A stretch of DNA of 64,000 nucleotides from Sulfuritalea sp. (GTDB lineage: Bacteria; Pseudomonadota; Gammaproteobacteria; Burkholderiales; Rhodocyclaceae), in the NCBI GenBank assembly GCA_016708585.1, contig JADJFK010000001.1, forward strand, positions 96,070 through 160,069. The letters are read 5' to 3'. Position 1 is the first letter of the stretch, and every line of letters starts with the position of its first letter. Under the pieces are notes generated by a model. That model was not told the origin of the DNA and did no database searches. It was given only the letters and a program-made list of their open reading frames with translations. Of the stretch, positions 24,750 to 33,942 are shown in pieces. A program made the position numbers and the translations under genes.

Positions 24750-25654
24750 TGGTGGCTGACGCCGGTCCGCTGCTGCGGATCGTTTCCATCGTCTTTCCGA
24801 TTTTCGCCGTGGTCGCGATCGGCTGGGGCTACGCCCGCTATCGGCGCACCCGCGGCGGCATCGACATGGCCTTCGCCAACGAGCTCAACATGGACGTGTT
24901 CGTGCCGGCGCTGGTGATTTCCGCGATGGTGACCAAGTCCTTCGAACTGGCGAGCTACCAGTGGCTGGCGCTCGGCGCCGTGCTGGTGATGCTGGGCAGC
25001 GGCGCGCTGGCCTGGGGGCTGGCGATCCTGCTGCGCGAAGAGGCCAAAACCTTCGTGCCGCCGGTGATGTTCGTCAATGCCGGCAACATGGGCCTGCCGC
25101 TGATGGTGCTGGCCTTCGGCGAGGACGCGCTGCCGGCGGCCGTGGTGCTGTTCTTCGTCGAGAACACCCTGCACTACACCTTCGGCACCTGGCTGCTCGA
25201 CCATCGGGCGCGGTTGTGGACCCTGTGGCGGAATCCGGTCATCGCCGCGTCCCTGGTCGGCATCGGACTGAGCGTGGCCAAGGTGGAGTTATGGCATCCG
25301 CTCTACCTCGCCATCAAGCTGCTGGGGGAGATCGCGGTGCCCCTGCTGCTGTTTTCGCTCGGCGTGCGCATGGCCGTGTCCTCGCTTTCGGACTTGCGGG
25401 TGGGTGTGATCGGCGCCATCGCCACGCCGCTGATCGGCATGGCGCTGGCCGCGCTGGCCGTTCCGCTGCTCGGCCTCTCCGGCCGCGACGCCGACATGCT
25501 GCTGATTTTCGGCGCGCTGCCGCCGGCGGTGCTGAACTACGTGTTTGCCGAGCGTTACCGGCAGGAACCGGGCAAGGTGGCCTCGATGGTCATGCTCGGC
25601 AACCTGGGGGCGTTGCTGTTCATCCCGATTGCGTTGGCACTTACTCTCAAGTAG
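24749..25654 (+). CDS. AEC family transporter
   Basis: A 301-residue membrane protein with about ten helices in two repeats. Recognisable segments are FVNAGNMGLPLMVLAFG and LPPAVLNYVFAERY, typical of the auxin efflux carrier family. Such proteins move organic anions (malate, malonate) in bacteria. ATG 24749 overlaps the hslU stop by one base, so it is likely co-transcribed with hslVU, though a functional link is unlikely. Confidence 0.9.
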   Translation: MVADAGPLLRIVSIVFPIFAVVAIGWGYARYRRTRGGIDMAFANELNMDVFVPALVISAMVTKSFELASYQWLALGAVLVMLGSGALAWGLAILLREEAKTFVPPVMFVNAGNMGLPLMVLAFGEDALPAAVVLFFVENTLHYTFGTWLLDHRARLWTLWRNPVIAASLVGIGLSVAKVELWHPLYLAIKLLGEIAVPLLLFSLGVRMAVSSLSDLRVGVIGAIATPLIGMALAALAVPLLGLSGRDADMLLIFGALPPAVLNYVFAERYRQEPGKVASMVMLGNLGALLFIPIALALTLK

Positions 25655-25720
25655 CCGCTCGATAGGCGGGGCACGAGCGTTCCCTCCCGGCCTTCCGAGG
25701 CTTGCAAAAACCGCTTTCTG

Positions 25721-25749
25721 TTGACAATGCGTAATTTAATGCATACATT
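25721..25749 (+). promoter_or_regulatory. Sigma-70-type promoter with GntR-like operator, sugar-acid cluster
   Basis: TTGACA (25721-25726) and TACATT (25744-25749) are 17 bases apart. The near-palindrome AATGCATACATT (25738-25749, 10 of 12 positions symmetrical) overlaps the -10, and TTAATGCA occurs twice 12 bases apart. The FCD-type GntR gene at 34271 is the natural candidate repressor, as operators of this class are short palindromes of similar form. Confidence 0.65.
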
Positions 25750-25778
25750 AATGCACGCACAATACAGGAGGAGTTGTC

Positions 25779-26762
25779 GTGGCATCGACTTCCGGCATCG
25801 CGCCCCAGATCCCGCTGTCCGAGTTGCGTTTCGCCGGCTCCGGTCTGAAGCGTCCCGAATGTGTGCTTGCCACGGCGCGCGGTGCCTTGTACACAGCGGA
25901 CTGGCGCGGCGGCGTGGCGCAAACGCTGCCGGACGGAAGCCAGCGGCTGTTCACCGCGAGCCTTCCCGACGGCCGACCGCTCAAGCCCAACGGCATTGCC
26001 CTGCGCCCCGACGGCAGCTTCCTCCTGGCCGACCTGGGCGATACGCAGGGTGGCGTCTTCCATCTGCAGCGCAACGGCAGCGTCACACCCTTCCTCGAGC
26101 AGATCGACGGCGTTCCGGTTCCGCCGTCCAACTATGTGGTCGAGGACGGCAAACGCACCTGGCTGACGGTCAGCACGCGCCACCAGCCGCGCGCACTGGC
26201 TTATCGCGGCGACATCGCGGACGGCTTCATCGCGGTCATCGACGAACGCGGTGCGCGCATCGTTGCCGACGGACTGTGCTACACCAACGAGGCGGTACCC
26301 AGCCCGGACGGACAATGGCTGTACGTCAATGAAACCTTCGCACGGCGCCTGACGCGCTTTCGCATCGGCGCCGACGGCTCGCTCTCGGGCCGGGAAGTGG
26401 TCACCACCTTCGGCCATGGTACGTATCCGGACGGCCTCACCTTCGATGCGGAAGGCGGCATCTGGATCACCTCCATCGTCTCCAACCGGGTGATCCGCGT
26501 GCTTCCGGACGGCAGCCAGGTGCTGATGCTGGAGGACTGCGACCTGGTGCATGTCGATTGGGTGGAGAAGGCCTTTCTCGCCGGCGAGATGGGCCGCCCC
26601 CACCTGGACAAGGCCAGCGGCCGGATCCTGAAGAACATCTCGAGCCTGGCCTTTGGCGGCCCCGGCTTGCGCACGGCCTATCTGGGCTGCCTGCTCGACG
26701 ACCGGCTGCCGTGCTTTGCCTCGCCCGTTGCCGGCCACCCGCCCCACCACTGGAATTTCTGA
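25779..26762 (+). CDS. SMP-30/gluconolactonase-like protein
   Basis: A 327-residue six-bladed beta-propeller of the SMP-30/LRE family. Repeats such as LKPNGIALRPDGSFLLADLG, YTNEAVPSPDGQWLYVNET and YPDGLTFDAEGGIWITS carry the Asn/Asp metal ligands. Family members hydrolyse sugar lactones. As the first gene of the cluster it probably opens the lactone of the imported or oxidised sugar. GTG 25779 is preceded by AGGAGGAG, which fixes the start. Confidence 0.88.
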   Translation: MASTSGIAPQIPLSELRFAGSGLKRPECVLATARGALYTADWRGGVAQTLPDGSQRLFTASLPDGRPLKPNGIALRPDGSFLLADLGDTQGGVFHLQRNGSVTPFLEQIDGVPVPPSNYVVEDGKRTWLTVSTRHQPRALAYRGDIADGFIAVIDERGARIVADGLCYTNEAVPSPDGQWLYVNETFARRLTRFRIGADGSLSGREVVTTFGHGTYPDGLTFDAEGGIWITSIVSNRVIRVLPDGSQVLMLEDCDLVHVDWVEKAFLAGEMGRPHLDKASGRILKNISSLAFGGPGLRTAYLGCLLDDRLPCFASPVAGHPPHHWNF

Positions 26763-26813
26763 CCCGGCACTCCCACGAATCGCCGGCACAGATCGAAAAG
26801 GAATCGCAAGACC

Positions 26814-27932
26814 ATGAGCAAACATCAATTCAAGATTGCCGTGCTGCCCGGCGACGGCATCGGCCCGGAGATCATGAGCGCCTGCATCGAAGTGCTGCAC
26901 CGGCTCCTGGTCGACCAGCCGCGATTCAGTCTCGCCTACCTGCCCGGCCCCGGCGGCGCGCAGCACTATGCCGACACCGGCGTTGCGCTGCCCGACGCCA
27001 CGATGCGCACCTGCGAGGAGGCCGACGCGATCCTGTTCGGCTCCATGGGGCTGCCCCACATCCGCTATCCGGATGGCACCGAAGTCAATCCGCAGCTGGG
27101 CCTGCGCAAGGATTTCGACCTGTATGCCGGCGTGCGTCCGATCCGCGCGATTCCGGGTGTGCCCTCCGTGCTGAGCGATCCGCGCGCGGCGCAGATCGAC
27201 TTCGTGCTGATCCGCGAGCAGTCCGAAGGATTGTTCTACGGCCGGCTCTACCCGGAACACCAACCCGCCGCCAACGACCAGGAAGCCTTCGACCTCGGCC
27301 GCATCACGCGCAAGGGTTCCGAGCGCCTGTTCGACTTCGCCTTCCGCATGGCGCGGCAGCGCCGTGCCGCCAATCCGGCCAAGGGCCGCGTCACCTGCGT
27401 GGACAAGGCCAATGTGCTGAACAGCATGGCCTTCTTCCACAAGATCTACTGGGAGCGCGCCAAGCTGAATCCCGACATCGTCGCCGACCACTGCTATGTC
27501 GACGCGATGGCCTTGAACCTCGTCAAGCGTCCGTGGGACTATGACGTGGTGCCCACCGAAAACCAGTTCGGCGACATCCTTTCGGACCTCGCCGCCGGAC
27601 TGATCGGCGGCCTCGGCATGTCGCCGTCCGGCGACATCGGCGACAAGTACGGGCTGTTCCAGCCCAGCCACGGCACGGCGCCGGACATCGCCGGCCAGGG
27701 CAAGGCCAATCCGACGGCCATGATCCTCTCGGCGGCGATGATGCTCGACTGGCTCGGTGAAAAGCACGGCATGCCCGAGGCGAAGGCGGAAGCGGCGCGG
27801 CTCGCGCGGGCCGTCGATGCGGCCTTCGCTCCTGGCCGGCTGCTGTCCTGCGAACTCGGCGGCAGGGATGGCACGGCCGCCATCACCGATGCCATCACCA
27901 AGGCGCTTGCCCGAGAGTCGGCGCTGGCGTGA
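26814..27932 (+). CDS. Isocitrate/isopropylmalate dehydrogenase family protein (tartrate dehydrogenase-like)
   Basis: A 372-residue NAD-dependent decarboxylating dehydrogenase of the IPMDH fold. It shows VLPGDGIGPEIM, RPIRAIPGV, the Arg/Lys active-site segments VLIREQSEG and CVDKANVLNS, the metal Asp region (VDAMALNLV and GDILSDLAAGLIGG) and SHGTAPDIAGQGKANPTAMI. The typical leuB neighbours are absent, so an acid-sugar substrate such as tartrate or malate analogues fits better. The exact substrate is unknown. Confidence 0.85.
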   Translation: MSKHQFKIAVLPGDGIGPEIMSACIEVLHRLLVDQPRFSLAYLPGPGGAQHYADTGVALPDATMRTCEEADAILFGSMGLPHIRYPDGTEVNPQLGLRKDFDLYAGVRPIRAIPGVPSVLSDPRAAQIDFVLIREQSEGLFYGRLYPEHQPAANDQEAFDLGRITRKGSERLFDFAFRMARQRRAANPAKGRVTCVDKANVLNSMAFFHKIYWERAKLNPDIVADHCYVDAMALNLVKRPWDYDVVPTENQFGDILSDLAAGLIGGLGMSPSGDIGDKYGLFQPSHGTAPDIAGQGKANPTAMILSAAMMLDWLGEKHGMPEAKAEAARLARAVDAAFAPGRLLSCELGGRDGTAAITDAITKALARESALA

Positions 27933-27937
27933 CGGCG

Positions 27938-29020
27938 ATGAACGACAAAATCAAGGTGGCAGCCGTCGGCGCCGGTTACTTCAGCCAGTTCCAGTACCAG
28001 GGCTGGCGCAACATGGATGACGTCAGGACCGTGGCCCTGGCCAACCGGAGTGTCGCCAAGGGCGAAGCGCTGGCGGCGCAATACGGTGTGCCGAAGGTCT
28101 ATGCGCATGTCGAGGAAATGCTCGACGCCGAGCTGCCCGACCTGCTCGACATCATCACCACGCCGGCGACCTACCGCGAGTACATCGAACTGGCGGCCGC
28201 GCGCGGCATCAACGTGATCTGCCAGAAGCCTTTCGGCCGCAGCTTCGGCGAAGCCGTCGAACTGACGGAAATCGCCGAAAAGGCCGGCATCAAGCTCGTG
28301 GTGCATGAAAACTTCCGCTGGCAGCCGTGGTATCGCGAGGCGAAGCGCCTGATCGGCAAGGGCCAGCTCGGGACGCTGCACAGTGCGGCGTTCCGCCTGC
28401 GCCCGGGCGACGGCCAGGGTCCGCAGGCCTATCTCGACCGCCAGCCCTACTTCCAGCAGATGCCGCGCCTGCTGGTGTATGAAACCGCCATTCACTGGAT
28501 CGACACCTTCCGCTTCCTGATGGGCGAGGTCAGCGCGGTCTATGCGCGCCTGCGCAAGGTCAATCCGGTCATCGCCGGAGAGGACGCCGGCTACATCATC
28601 TTCGAATACGAGTCGGGCGCGACGGGCCTGTTCGACGGCAATCGCCTCAACGACCACGTCGCCGGCAACCCGCGGCGGACCATGGGCGAAATGTGGCTCG
28701 AAGGCAGCGGCGGCGTGCTGCGGCTCGACGGTGAAGCGCGTTTGTGGTGGAAGCCGCATCACGGCGACGAGGCCGAGCATGCGTATGACAAGGGCCGGCT
28801 CGACAGCTTCGGCGGCGGCGCCTGCGAGTGGATGCAGCGCCACGTCATCGCGCACCTGCTGCATGGCGCGCCGCTGGAAAACACGGCGCGCGAGTACCTG
28901 GTCAATCTCAAGGTTCAGGAAGCGGTGTACCGCTCCCACAAGGAAGGCAGGCGGATCGAACTGGCCGGCTTCGATCCCGAGGAACGCCCCGTGCTGCAAA
29001 CGTTCGACGGCCCCATTTGA
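27938..29020 (+). CDS. Gfo/Idh/MocA family oxidoreductase
   Basis: A 360-residue NAD(P)-dependent sugar dehydrogenase with an N-terminal Rossmann motif (VAAVGAGYFSQFQYQGW), the conserved CQKPFGRSF (the EKP-equivalent lysine is present) and a C-terminal beta-sheet domain with YETAIHWIDTFRFLMG holding the likely catalytic His. A GTG at 27929 overlapping the previous stop could be the start instead of ATG 27938. Its substrate is probably a sugar, sugar acid or keto-acid of the same pathway. Confidence 0.9.
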   Translation: MNDKIKVAAVGAGYFSQFQYQGWRNMDDVRTVALANRSVAKGEALAAQYGVPKVYAHVEEMLDAELPDLLDIITTPATYREYIELAAARGINVICQKPFGRSFGEAVELTEIAEKAGIKLVVHENFRWQPWYREAKRLIGKGQLGTLHSAAFRLRPGDGQGPQAYLDRQPYFQQMPRLLVYETAIHWIDTFRFLMGEVSAVYARLRKVNPVIAGEDAGYIIFEYESGATGLFDGNRLNDHVAGNPRRTMGEMWLEGSGGVLRLDGEARLWWKPHHGDEAEHAYDKGRLDSFGGGACEWMQRHVIAHLLHGAPLENTAREYLVNLKVQEAVYRSHKEGRRIELAGFDPEERPVLQTFDGPI

Positions 29021-29051
29021 CTCAGCTGACCCAACCCAGGAGGATCACATC

Positions 29052-30059
29052 ATGAAACGCAGAACATTCATCGCCCGCAGCCTGATCACCGCCAGCATCG
29101 CGGCGGCCTTTGCCCTTCCCCTGTCGGCCGCCGCGGCGACCGCGCTCAAGTTCAGCCACACTGACCAGCCCGGCGGCGCTCGCCACATGGCGGCGGAACT
29201 GTTCGGCAAGAAGGTCGCCGAATACACCCAGGGCCGTTACGAGGTCAAGGTCTATCCGGCGGGCCAGCTGGCCAACGACCCGAAAGCCATCGAGCAGCTG
29301 CAGCTCGGCGGCATCGACTTCACGGTATCCAGCACCGGGTCCTACGCGACCCACCTGGCGACCCTGAACCTGACCATGCTGCCCTTCCTGGTCGAGAACT
29401 ACGACCAGGGCTGGAAGTTCTATGACGAATCGAAATGGCTGCAGGCGCAGTTCGCCAAGGCGCCGGAAAAGGGCTTCCGCTTCCTCGCTACATGGGAAGC
29501 CGGCTTCCGCAACATGACCACCAAGGACGCGCTGGCCAGCCCGGCCGACGCCAAGGGCAAGAAGCTGCGCTCCTTCCCGAATGAAATGATGCGCTGGACA
29601 CTGGAATCGATGGGCTTCGCGGTGCAGATCATGCCGCTGCCCGAGGTCTACCTGGCGATCCAGCAGGGCGCCGTGGCCGGTCAGGAAAATCCGATCGATA
29701 CGATTTTTTCCAACAAGTTCTACGAAGTTGCGCCCAACGTCACGCTGACCAACCATGTCTATAGCCCGATCCCGCTGACCATTTCGGAGAAGACCTGGCA
29801 GAAGCTGTCGCCGGCCGATCAGGCCGCCGTGACCAGGGCGGCAAAAGAGGCGGGCGAATGGAGCCGCAAGGAAATTCGCGGCAACGACGAGCGCCAGCTG
29901 AAGGAAATGGCCGCCAAGGGCGCCAAGGTCGCCCGTCCGGACATCGGACCGTGGCGCGCCGCGGTGCAGCCCGCCTATGCCAAGGCCAAGGAGAAGTACG
30001 GCGCCGATGTCGATGGGGTGATGGCGGACGCCGAAGCGATCCGCAAGGCCGTCAAGTGA
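29052..30059 (+). CDS. TRAP transporter substrate-binding protein (DctP family)
   Basis: A 335-residue periplasmic protein with a signal peptide (RRTFIARSLITASIAAAFAL, cleavage near AAA-AT). It has the DctP domain, including LRSFPNEMMRWTLESMGF with the Arg that salt-bridges substrate carboxylates, and EVYLAIQQGAVAGQENPI. The arginine implies an acid substrate. AGGAGG precedes ATG 29052. Followed by overlapping small and large permease genes. Confidence 0.95.
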   Translation: MKRRTFIARSLITASIAAAFALPLSAAAATALKFSHTDQPGGARHMAAELFGKKVAEYTQGRYEVKVYPAGQLANDPKAIEQLQLGGIDFTVSSTGSYATHLATLNLTMLPFLVENYDQGWKFYDESKWLQAQFAKAPEKGFRFLATWEAGFRNMTTKDALASPADAKGKKLRSFPNEMMRWTLESMGFAVQIMPLPEVYLAIQQGAVAGQENPIDTIFSNKFYEVAPNVTLTNHVYSPIPLTISEKTWQKLSPADQAAVTRAAKEAGEWSRKEIRGNDERQLKEMAAKGAKVARPDIGPWRAAVQPAYAKAKEKYGADVDGVMADAEAIRKAVK

Positions 30060-30637
30060 TATCCCCGGGCCTGCATCAGCACGCCAGCGGCGATGACCTG
30101 ATCCAGGCCCGGCCGGCACAGCGGGGGCTGTTGCCCCCCGCGCCGCCGGGACCGGCGCCATTGCGTGTGATCGGTGACGCGGTCGACTGGTCCATCGTCA
30201 TCATCGGCGCGGTGATGATCGTGCTGGTGTTCATCAACGTGGTGATGCACGCCTTTGGCAAGGACATGGCGGCGACCACGGAAATGTGCGAGCTGCTGAT
30301 GGTGTGGGTGACTTTTCTGGGCGGCGCGGCGGCAGCCCGGCGCGGCGCGCACATGGCCATCACCGAGCTGATCGACAAGCTGGGCACGGGTCCGCGCCGG
30401 CTGATGGATCTGGCGATCTCGGCGGTATCGGCCGCGGTGCTGGCTTCGCTGGTGTGGTACGGCTGGGGTATTACCGTGGCCGGCTGGACCAACCGCCTGA
30501 CGGTGCTCGACATCCCGATGTCCTTCCAGTACCTGGCGCTGCCGGTGGCGTCCTTCATCACCCTGCTGTTCGTGCTTTGGGATGGCCTGCAGATCATGCG
30601 CGGCCGTTCGCACCAGGAACGTTTCGGCTGCAACTGA
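30056..30637 (+). CDS. TRAP transporter small permease (DctQ family)
   Basis: A 193-residue protein with four transmembrane helices (around 42-65, 80-98, 120-142, 155-178) and the DctQ motif EMCELLMVWVTFLGGAAAARRG. GTG 30056 overlaps the dctP stop (GTGA). The Pro-rich N-terminal 40 residues are longer than usual. It forms the membrane complex with the next protein. Confidence 0.9.
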   Translation: MISPGLHQHASGDDLIQARPAQRGLLPPAPPGPAPLRVIGDAVDWSIVIIGAVMIVLVFINVVMHAFGKDMAATTEMCELLMVWVTFLGGAAAARRGAHMAITELIDKLGTGPRRLMDLAISAVSAAVLASLVWYGWGITVAGWTNRLTVLDIPMSFQYLALPVASFITLLFVLWDGLQIMRGRSHQERFGCN

Positions 30638-30647
30638 AGGGAAGGAC

Positions 30648-31931
30648 ATGTTCGCGCTCGCCCTGTTCGCCGTGTTTTTCGCCATTGCCCTGGCCGGCCT
30701 GCCGCTGATGTACTCGCTGCTGGCGACCACCATCGGCTTCATCGTGGCCGGCGGTCTCGGCCATCCGCTGACATCGGTTTATCTGTCCTATATCGGTGGA
30801 GTCGAACCGTTCATCCTGATCGCCGTGCCGCTGTTCATCTTCGCCGGCGAACTGCTGTCCGAAGGTGGTGTCGGCCGCCGCATCGTGGCCTTTGCCCATG
30901 CCCTGCTGGGCTGGCTGCCGGGCGGCCTGGGGGTCGTCACCGTGGCCTCCTGCCTGATGTTCGGCGGCGTCTCCGGTTCGGCGATTGCCGATACGGCGGC
31001 GATCGGTTCGATGGTGATTCCGGCCATGGTCAAGCAGGGCTACTCGCGCGGCTTCGCTGCCGCATTGCTGTCGGTGGCCGGCACGCTGGCGCTCTTGATG
31101 CCGCTGTCGATCCCCTTCCTGGTGTATGCCTTCATCTCCGGCGTGTCGATGCGCCAACTGTCGATGGCCGGGGTTGTGCCGGCGATAGTAATGGCTATAG
31201 CACTGATCGTGGTCTGCATCTGGTACGGACGCAAGAGCGGCTGCGACAACGGCCAGGAACGTTCGACCCTGCCGCAGATCTGGTTTGCCACCAAGGATGC
31301 CGGCCCGGCGCTGCTGATGCCGATCATCATCGTCGGCGGCATCTGGTCGGGGCTGTTTACACCGACCGAAGCCGCCTCGATTGCCGTGATCTATGGCCTG
31401 TGCATTTCGATCTTTCTCTACAAGGACATCGGCTGGCGCGATCTGCCGCGGCTCATCCTCAAGGCCTTTTCGACCAGTGCCACGGTGATGCTGGTGATCG
31501 GCGCCACCGGCGCCCTGGCCTGGCTGATCACGGTCGAACAGGTGGCCGCGCAGCTCGCCGAATGGGTACGGCTGGTGGCGACCGAGAAATGGATGTTCCT
31601 CGCCATGGTCAATGTCGCCTTGCTGCTGCTGGGCATCTTCATCGAGCCGCTGCCGGCCATGCTGCTCACCGTGCCGCTGCTGCTGCCGATGGCCAACGCG
31701 CTGCAGATCGACCTGATCCACCTGGGCGTGGTGGTCACCGCCAACCTGGCGCTGGCCCTTTACACGCCGCCGGTCGGCGGCACCCTGTTCGTCGCCGCCA
31801 AGCTGGCCGATGCCAGCATCGGCGACATCACCAAGGCGCTGGTGCCGCTGTTCGCGGCATCCCTGGTGGTGCTCGGCATCATCACCTATGTGCCGTGGAT
31901 GACCTCGGTGGTCTACAAGCTGATTTTTTAG
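30648..31931 (+). CDS. TRAP transporter large permease (DctM family)
   Basis: A 427-residue membrane protein with about twelve helices. Typical features are FILIAVPLFIFAGELLSEGG, MFGGVSGSAIADTAAIGSMV, LFTPTEAASIAVIYG and TPPVGGTLFVAAKLA. It uses the sodium gradient to import the acid delivered by the DctP protein. GGAAGGAC precedes ATG 30648. Confidence 0.95.
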   Translation: MFALALFAVFFAIALAGLPLMYSLLATTIGFIVAGGLGHPLTSVYLSYIGGVEPFILIAVPLFIFAGELLSEGGVGRRIVAFAHALLGWLPGGLGVVTVASCLMFGGVSGSAIADTAAIGSMVIPAMVKQGYSRGFAAALLSVAGTLALLMPLSIPFLVYAFISGVSMRQLSMAGVVPAIVMAIALIVVCIWYGRKSGCDNGQERSTLPQIWFATKDAGPALLMPIIIVGGIWSGLFTPTEAASIAVIYGLCISIFLYKDIGWRDLPRLILKAFSTSATVMLVIGATGALAWLITVEQVAAQLAEWVRLVATEKWMFLAMVNVALLLLGIFIEPLPAMLLTVPLLLPMANALQIDLIHLGVVVTANLALALYTPPVGGTLFVAAKLADASIGDITKALVPLFAASLVVLGIITYVPWMTSVVYKLIF

Positions 31932-31940
31932 GGTCAGGAG

Positions 31941-33218
31941 ATGAACAAGCGCATTCTGCTCGGCGCCATCGCCGACGACTTCACCGGCGCCACCGACCTC
32001 GCCAACATATTGGTACGTGGCGGCATGCGCACGGTGCAGACCATCGGCGTGCCGACGGCGGAGACCGCTTTGCCCGAATGCGACGCGGTGGTGGTGGCGC
32101 TCAAGTCGCGCACCATCCCGGCCGCGGACGCCGTCAGGCAATCGCTGGCGGCGCTCGACTGGCTCAAGGCGCAAGGGGTGCGGCAGGTCTTCTTCAAAGT
32201 CTGTTCCACCTTCGATTCCACCGATGCCGGCAATATCGGCCAGGTCGCCGATGCCCTGCTCGACGCCCTCGGCGAGAAGGTTTCCGTGGTTTGCCCGGCC
32301 TATCCGGCCAATCGGCGCACGCTATTCCAGGGGCATCTGTTCGTCGGCGACGTCCTGCTTTCGGATTCGCCGATGCGCAATCATCCGCTGACGCCGATGA
32401 CCGACGCCAACCTGGTGCGCGTCCTCGGTCGCCAGAGCAGATATCCGGTGGGCCTGGTGCCCTGGTCAAAAGTCGGCGCCGGCGACACGGCGATCGCGGA
32501 AGCTTTGGCGGCGCTGGCCGCGCAAGGGGTGCGTCATGCCATGGTGGATGCCGTGCGCGACGAAGATTTGCATGCGATCGGTACGGCCTGTCGCAGGCAG
32601 CGCCTGCTGGTCGGCGGTGCGGGGCTGGCATTGGGCCTGCCGCAGAATTTTCGCGATGACAACCTCCTGGCCGATCACGCCGATGCCGATGCACTCGGCC
32701 AGGTCGGCGGGGCGGCGGCCGTGCTCGCCGGCAGTTGCTCGGAAGCCACGCGGGCGCAAGTGGCCGACATGGCCGGCCGCCATCCGGCCGTGGTCATCGA
32801 CCCCCTGACGGCCGACAACCCCGTGCACCTGGCCGAGGCCGCACTGGCAAACGCGTCCGCCACGCTGGATCGCGGCGAGACCGTGCTGTTCTATTCCAGT
32901 GCCGATCCCGCGGCGGTAGCCTCGATCCAGCAACGGCTCGGGCTGGAACATGCGGCGACGCTGGTGGAGCAGGCCTTTGCCCACCTTGCGCAGGCTCTGG
33001 TTGCGCGTGGCGTGCGCCGCCTGGTCGTGGCGGGTGGCGAGACCTCCGGCGCGGTAGTCGGCGCGCTGGGCGTGAAAGCGCTGGCCATCGGCCCGCAGAT
33101 CGATCCCGGCGTTCCCTGGACACGGGTACTGGGGCCGCAGCCCTTGCTGCTGGCCTTGAAGTCCGGCAACTTCGGTCGTACCGATTTCTTCAGCCGGGCC
33201 CTGGAGATGGTGCGGTGA
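31941..33218 (+). CDS. Four-carbon acid sugar kinase family protein (OtnK/DUF1537)
   Basis: A 425-residue kinase with the N-terminal domain LGAIADDFTGATDLANILVR and the C-terminal nucleotide-binding domain with VAGGETSGAVVGALGV. The family phosphorylates 3-oxo-tetronates or D-threonate/D-erythronate; with the decarboxylase next door, the 3-oxo-tetronate 4-kinase role is plausible. Residues 177-184 (KVGAGDTA) are encoded by a perfect copy of the dispersed repeat in the loop between domains. Confidence 0.9.
   Translation: MNKRILLGAIADDFTGATDLANILVRGGMRTVQTIGVPTAETALPECDAVVVALKSRTIPAADAVRQSLAALDWLKAQGVRQVFFKVCSTFDSTDAGNIGQVADALLDALGEKVSVVCPAYPANRRTLFQGHLFVGDVLLSDSPMRNHPLTPMTDANLVRVLGRQSRYPVGLVPWSKVGAGDTAIAEALAALAAQGVRHAMVDAVRDEDLHAIGTACRRQRLLVGGAGLALGLPQNFRDDNLLADHADADALGQVGGAAAVLAGSCSEATRAQVADMAGRHPAVVIDPLTADNPVHLAEAALANASATLDRGETVLFYSSADPAAVASIQQRLGLEHAATLVEQAFAHLAQALVARGVRRLVVAGGETSGAVVGALGVKALAIGPQIDPGVPWTRVLGPQPLLLALKSGNFGRTDFFSRALEMVR
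32468..32492 (+). repeat. Dispersed 25-bp repeat, copy G
   Basis: Forward copy identical to the consensus at all 25 positions, in frame in the kinase gene, read as KVGAGDTA. Confidence 0.85.
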
Positions 33219-33252
33219 GCGCCGCCGCACGGCCGCCCGCAGGCGGCGCTCG

Positions 33253-33283
33253 TCCTCCCTTGGGGAGGATGTCACGCAGTGAC
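33253..33283. repeat. GC-rich palindromic repeat between kinase and decarboxylase genes
   Basis: TCCTCCC pairs with GGGAGGA around a TTG loop (33253-33269), then GTCAC pairs with GTGAC (33271-33283). It is of the same general type as the repeats near 12892, 23333 and 41356, and fills the only sizeable gap inside the operon. Confidence 0.6.
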
Positions 33284-33297
33284 AGGAGGGTAGTCGA

Positions 33298-33933
33298 ATG
33301 ACCGCCGAAACGGCCGCACGCGAAGCCCTCTGCCGCACCGCGCACTCCCTGTACCAGCGCGGCCTGACCCACGGTTCGACCGGCAACCTGAGCATCCGCC
33401 TCGACGACGGCTGGCTGATGAGCCCGACCGGCGCATCGCTCGGCGAGCTCGACCCGGTGCGGCTGTCACGGCTAGACGCCGATGGCCGCCACATCTCGGG
33501 CGACAAGCCGACCAAGGAATCATTCCTGCATCTGGCGATGTACCGGCAGCGGCCCGGCAGCGGCGCGGTGGTGCATCTGCATTCGACCCATTCGGTAGCG
33601 GTGTCGGTGCTGGCCGAACTCGATCCCGCCGACCTGCTGCCGCCGCTCACCGCCTACTACATCATGCGCATCGGCACGTTGCCGCTGGTGCCCTACCATC
33701 CGCCGGGCGACATGGCGCTGGCCGACGCGGTCGGTGCGCTGGCCGGCAAGCATCACGCCATGCTGCTGGCCAACCACGGACCGGTGGTCGCCGGCAGTTC
33801 GCTCGCCGCCGCCACCGATGCGATCGAGGAACTCGAAGCCACGGCGCGACTCTATCTGCTGTTGCGCGGCCAGCAACTGCGGCTGCTCAGCCCGGAACAC
33901 GTCGCCGAACTGCGTCAACGCTACCCCTCCTGA
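33298..33933 (+). CDS. otnC: Class II aldolase/adducin protein, probable 3-oxo-tetronate 4-phosphate decarboxylase (OtnC-like)
   Basis: A 211-residue class II aldolase. It has GLTHGSTGNLSIRLDDGWLM, SPTGASLGELD and the zinc ligands in VVHLHSTHSVA (two His) and LLANHGPVVAG (His), with Glu in KPTKES as the likely catalytic acid. OtnC enzymes turn 3-oxo-tetronate 4-phosphate into dihydroxyacetone phosphate and CO2. The neighbouring OtnK-like kinase supports this; substrate stereochemistry is unknown. Confidence 0.88.
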   Translation: MTAETAAREALCRTAHSLYQRGLTHGSTGNLSIRLDDGWLMSPTGASLGELDPVRLSRLDADGRHISGDKPTKESFLHLAMYRQRPGSGAVVHLHSTHSVAVSVLAELDPADLLPPLTAYYIMRIGTLPLVPYHPPGDMALADAVGALAGKHHAMLLANHGPVVAGSSLAAATDAIEELEATARLYLLLRGQQLRLLSPEHVAELRQRYPS

Positions 33934-33942
33934 GGTCCATTC

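Noticed and set aside
25738..25760. Direct TTAATGCA repeats considered as a small repeat array or CRISPR remnant
   Set aside because: Only two units, in a promoter position; explained better as regulator half-sites.
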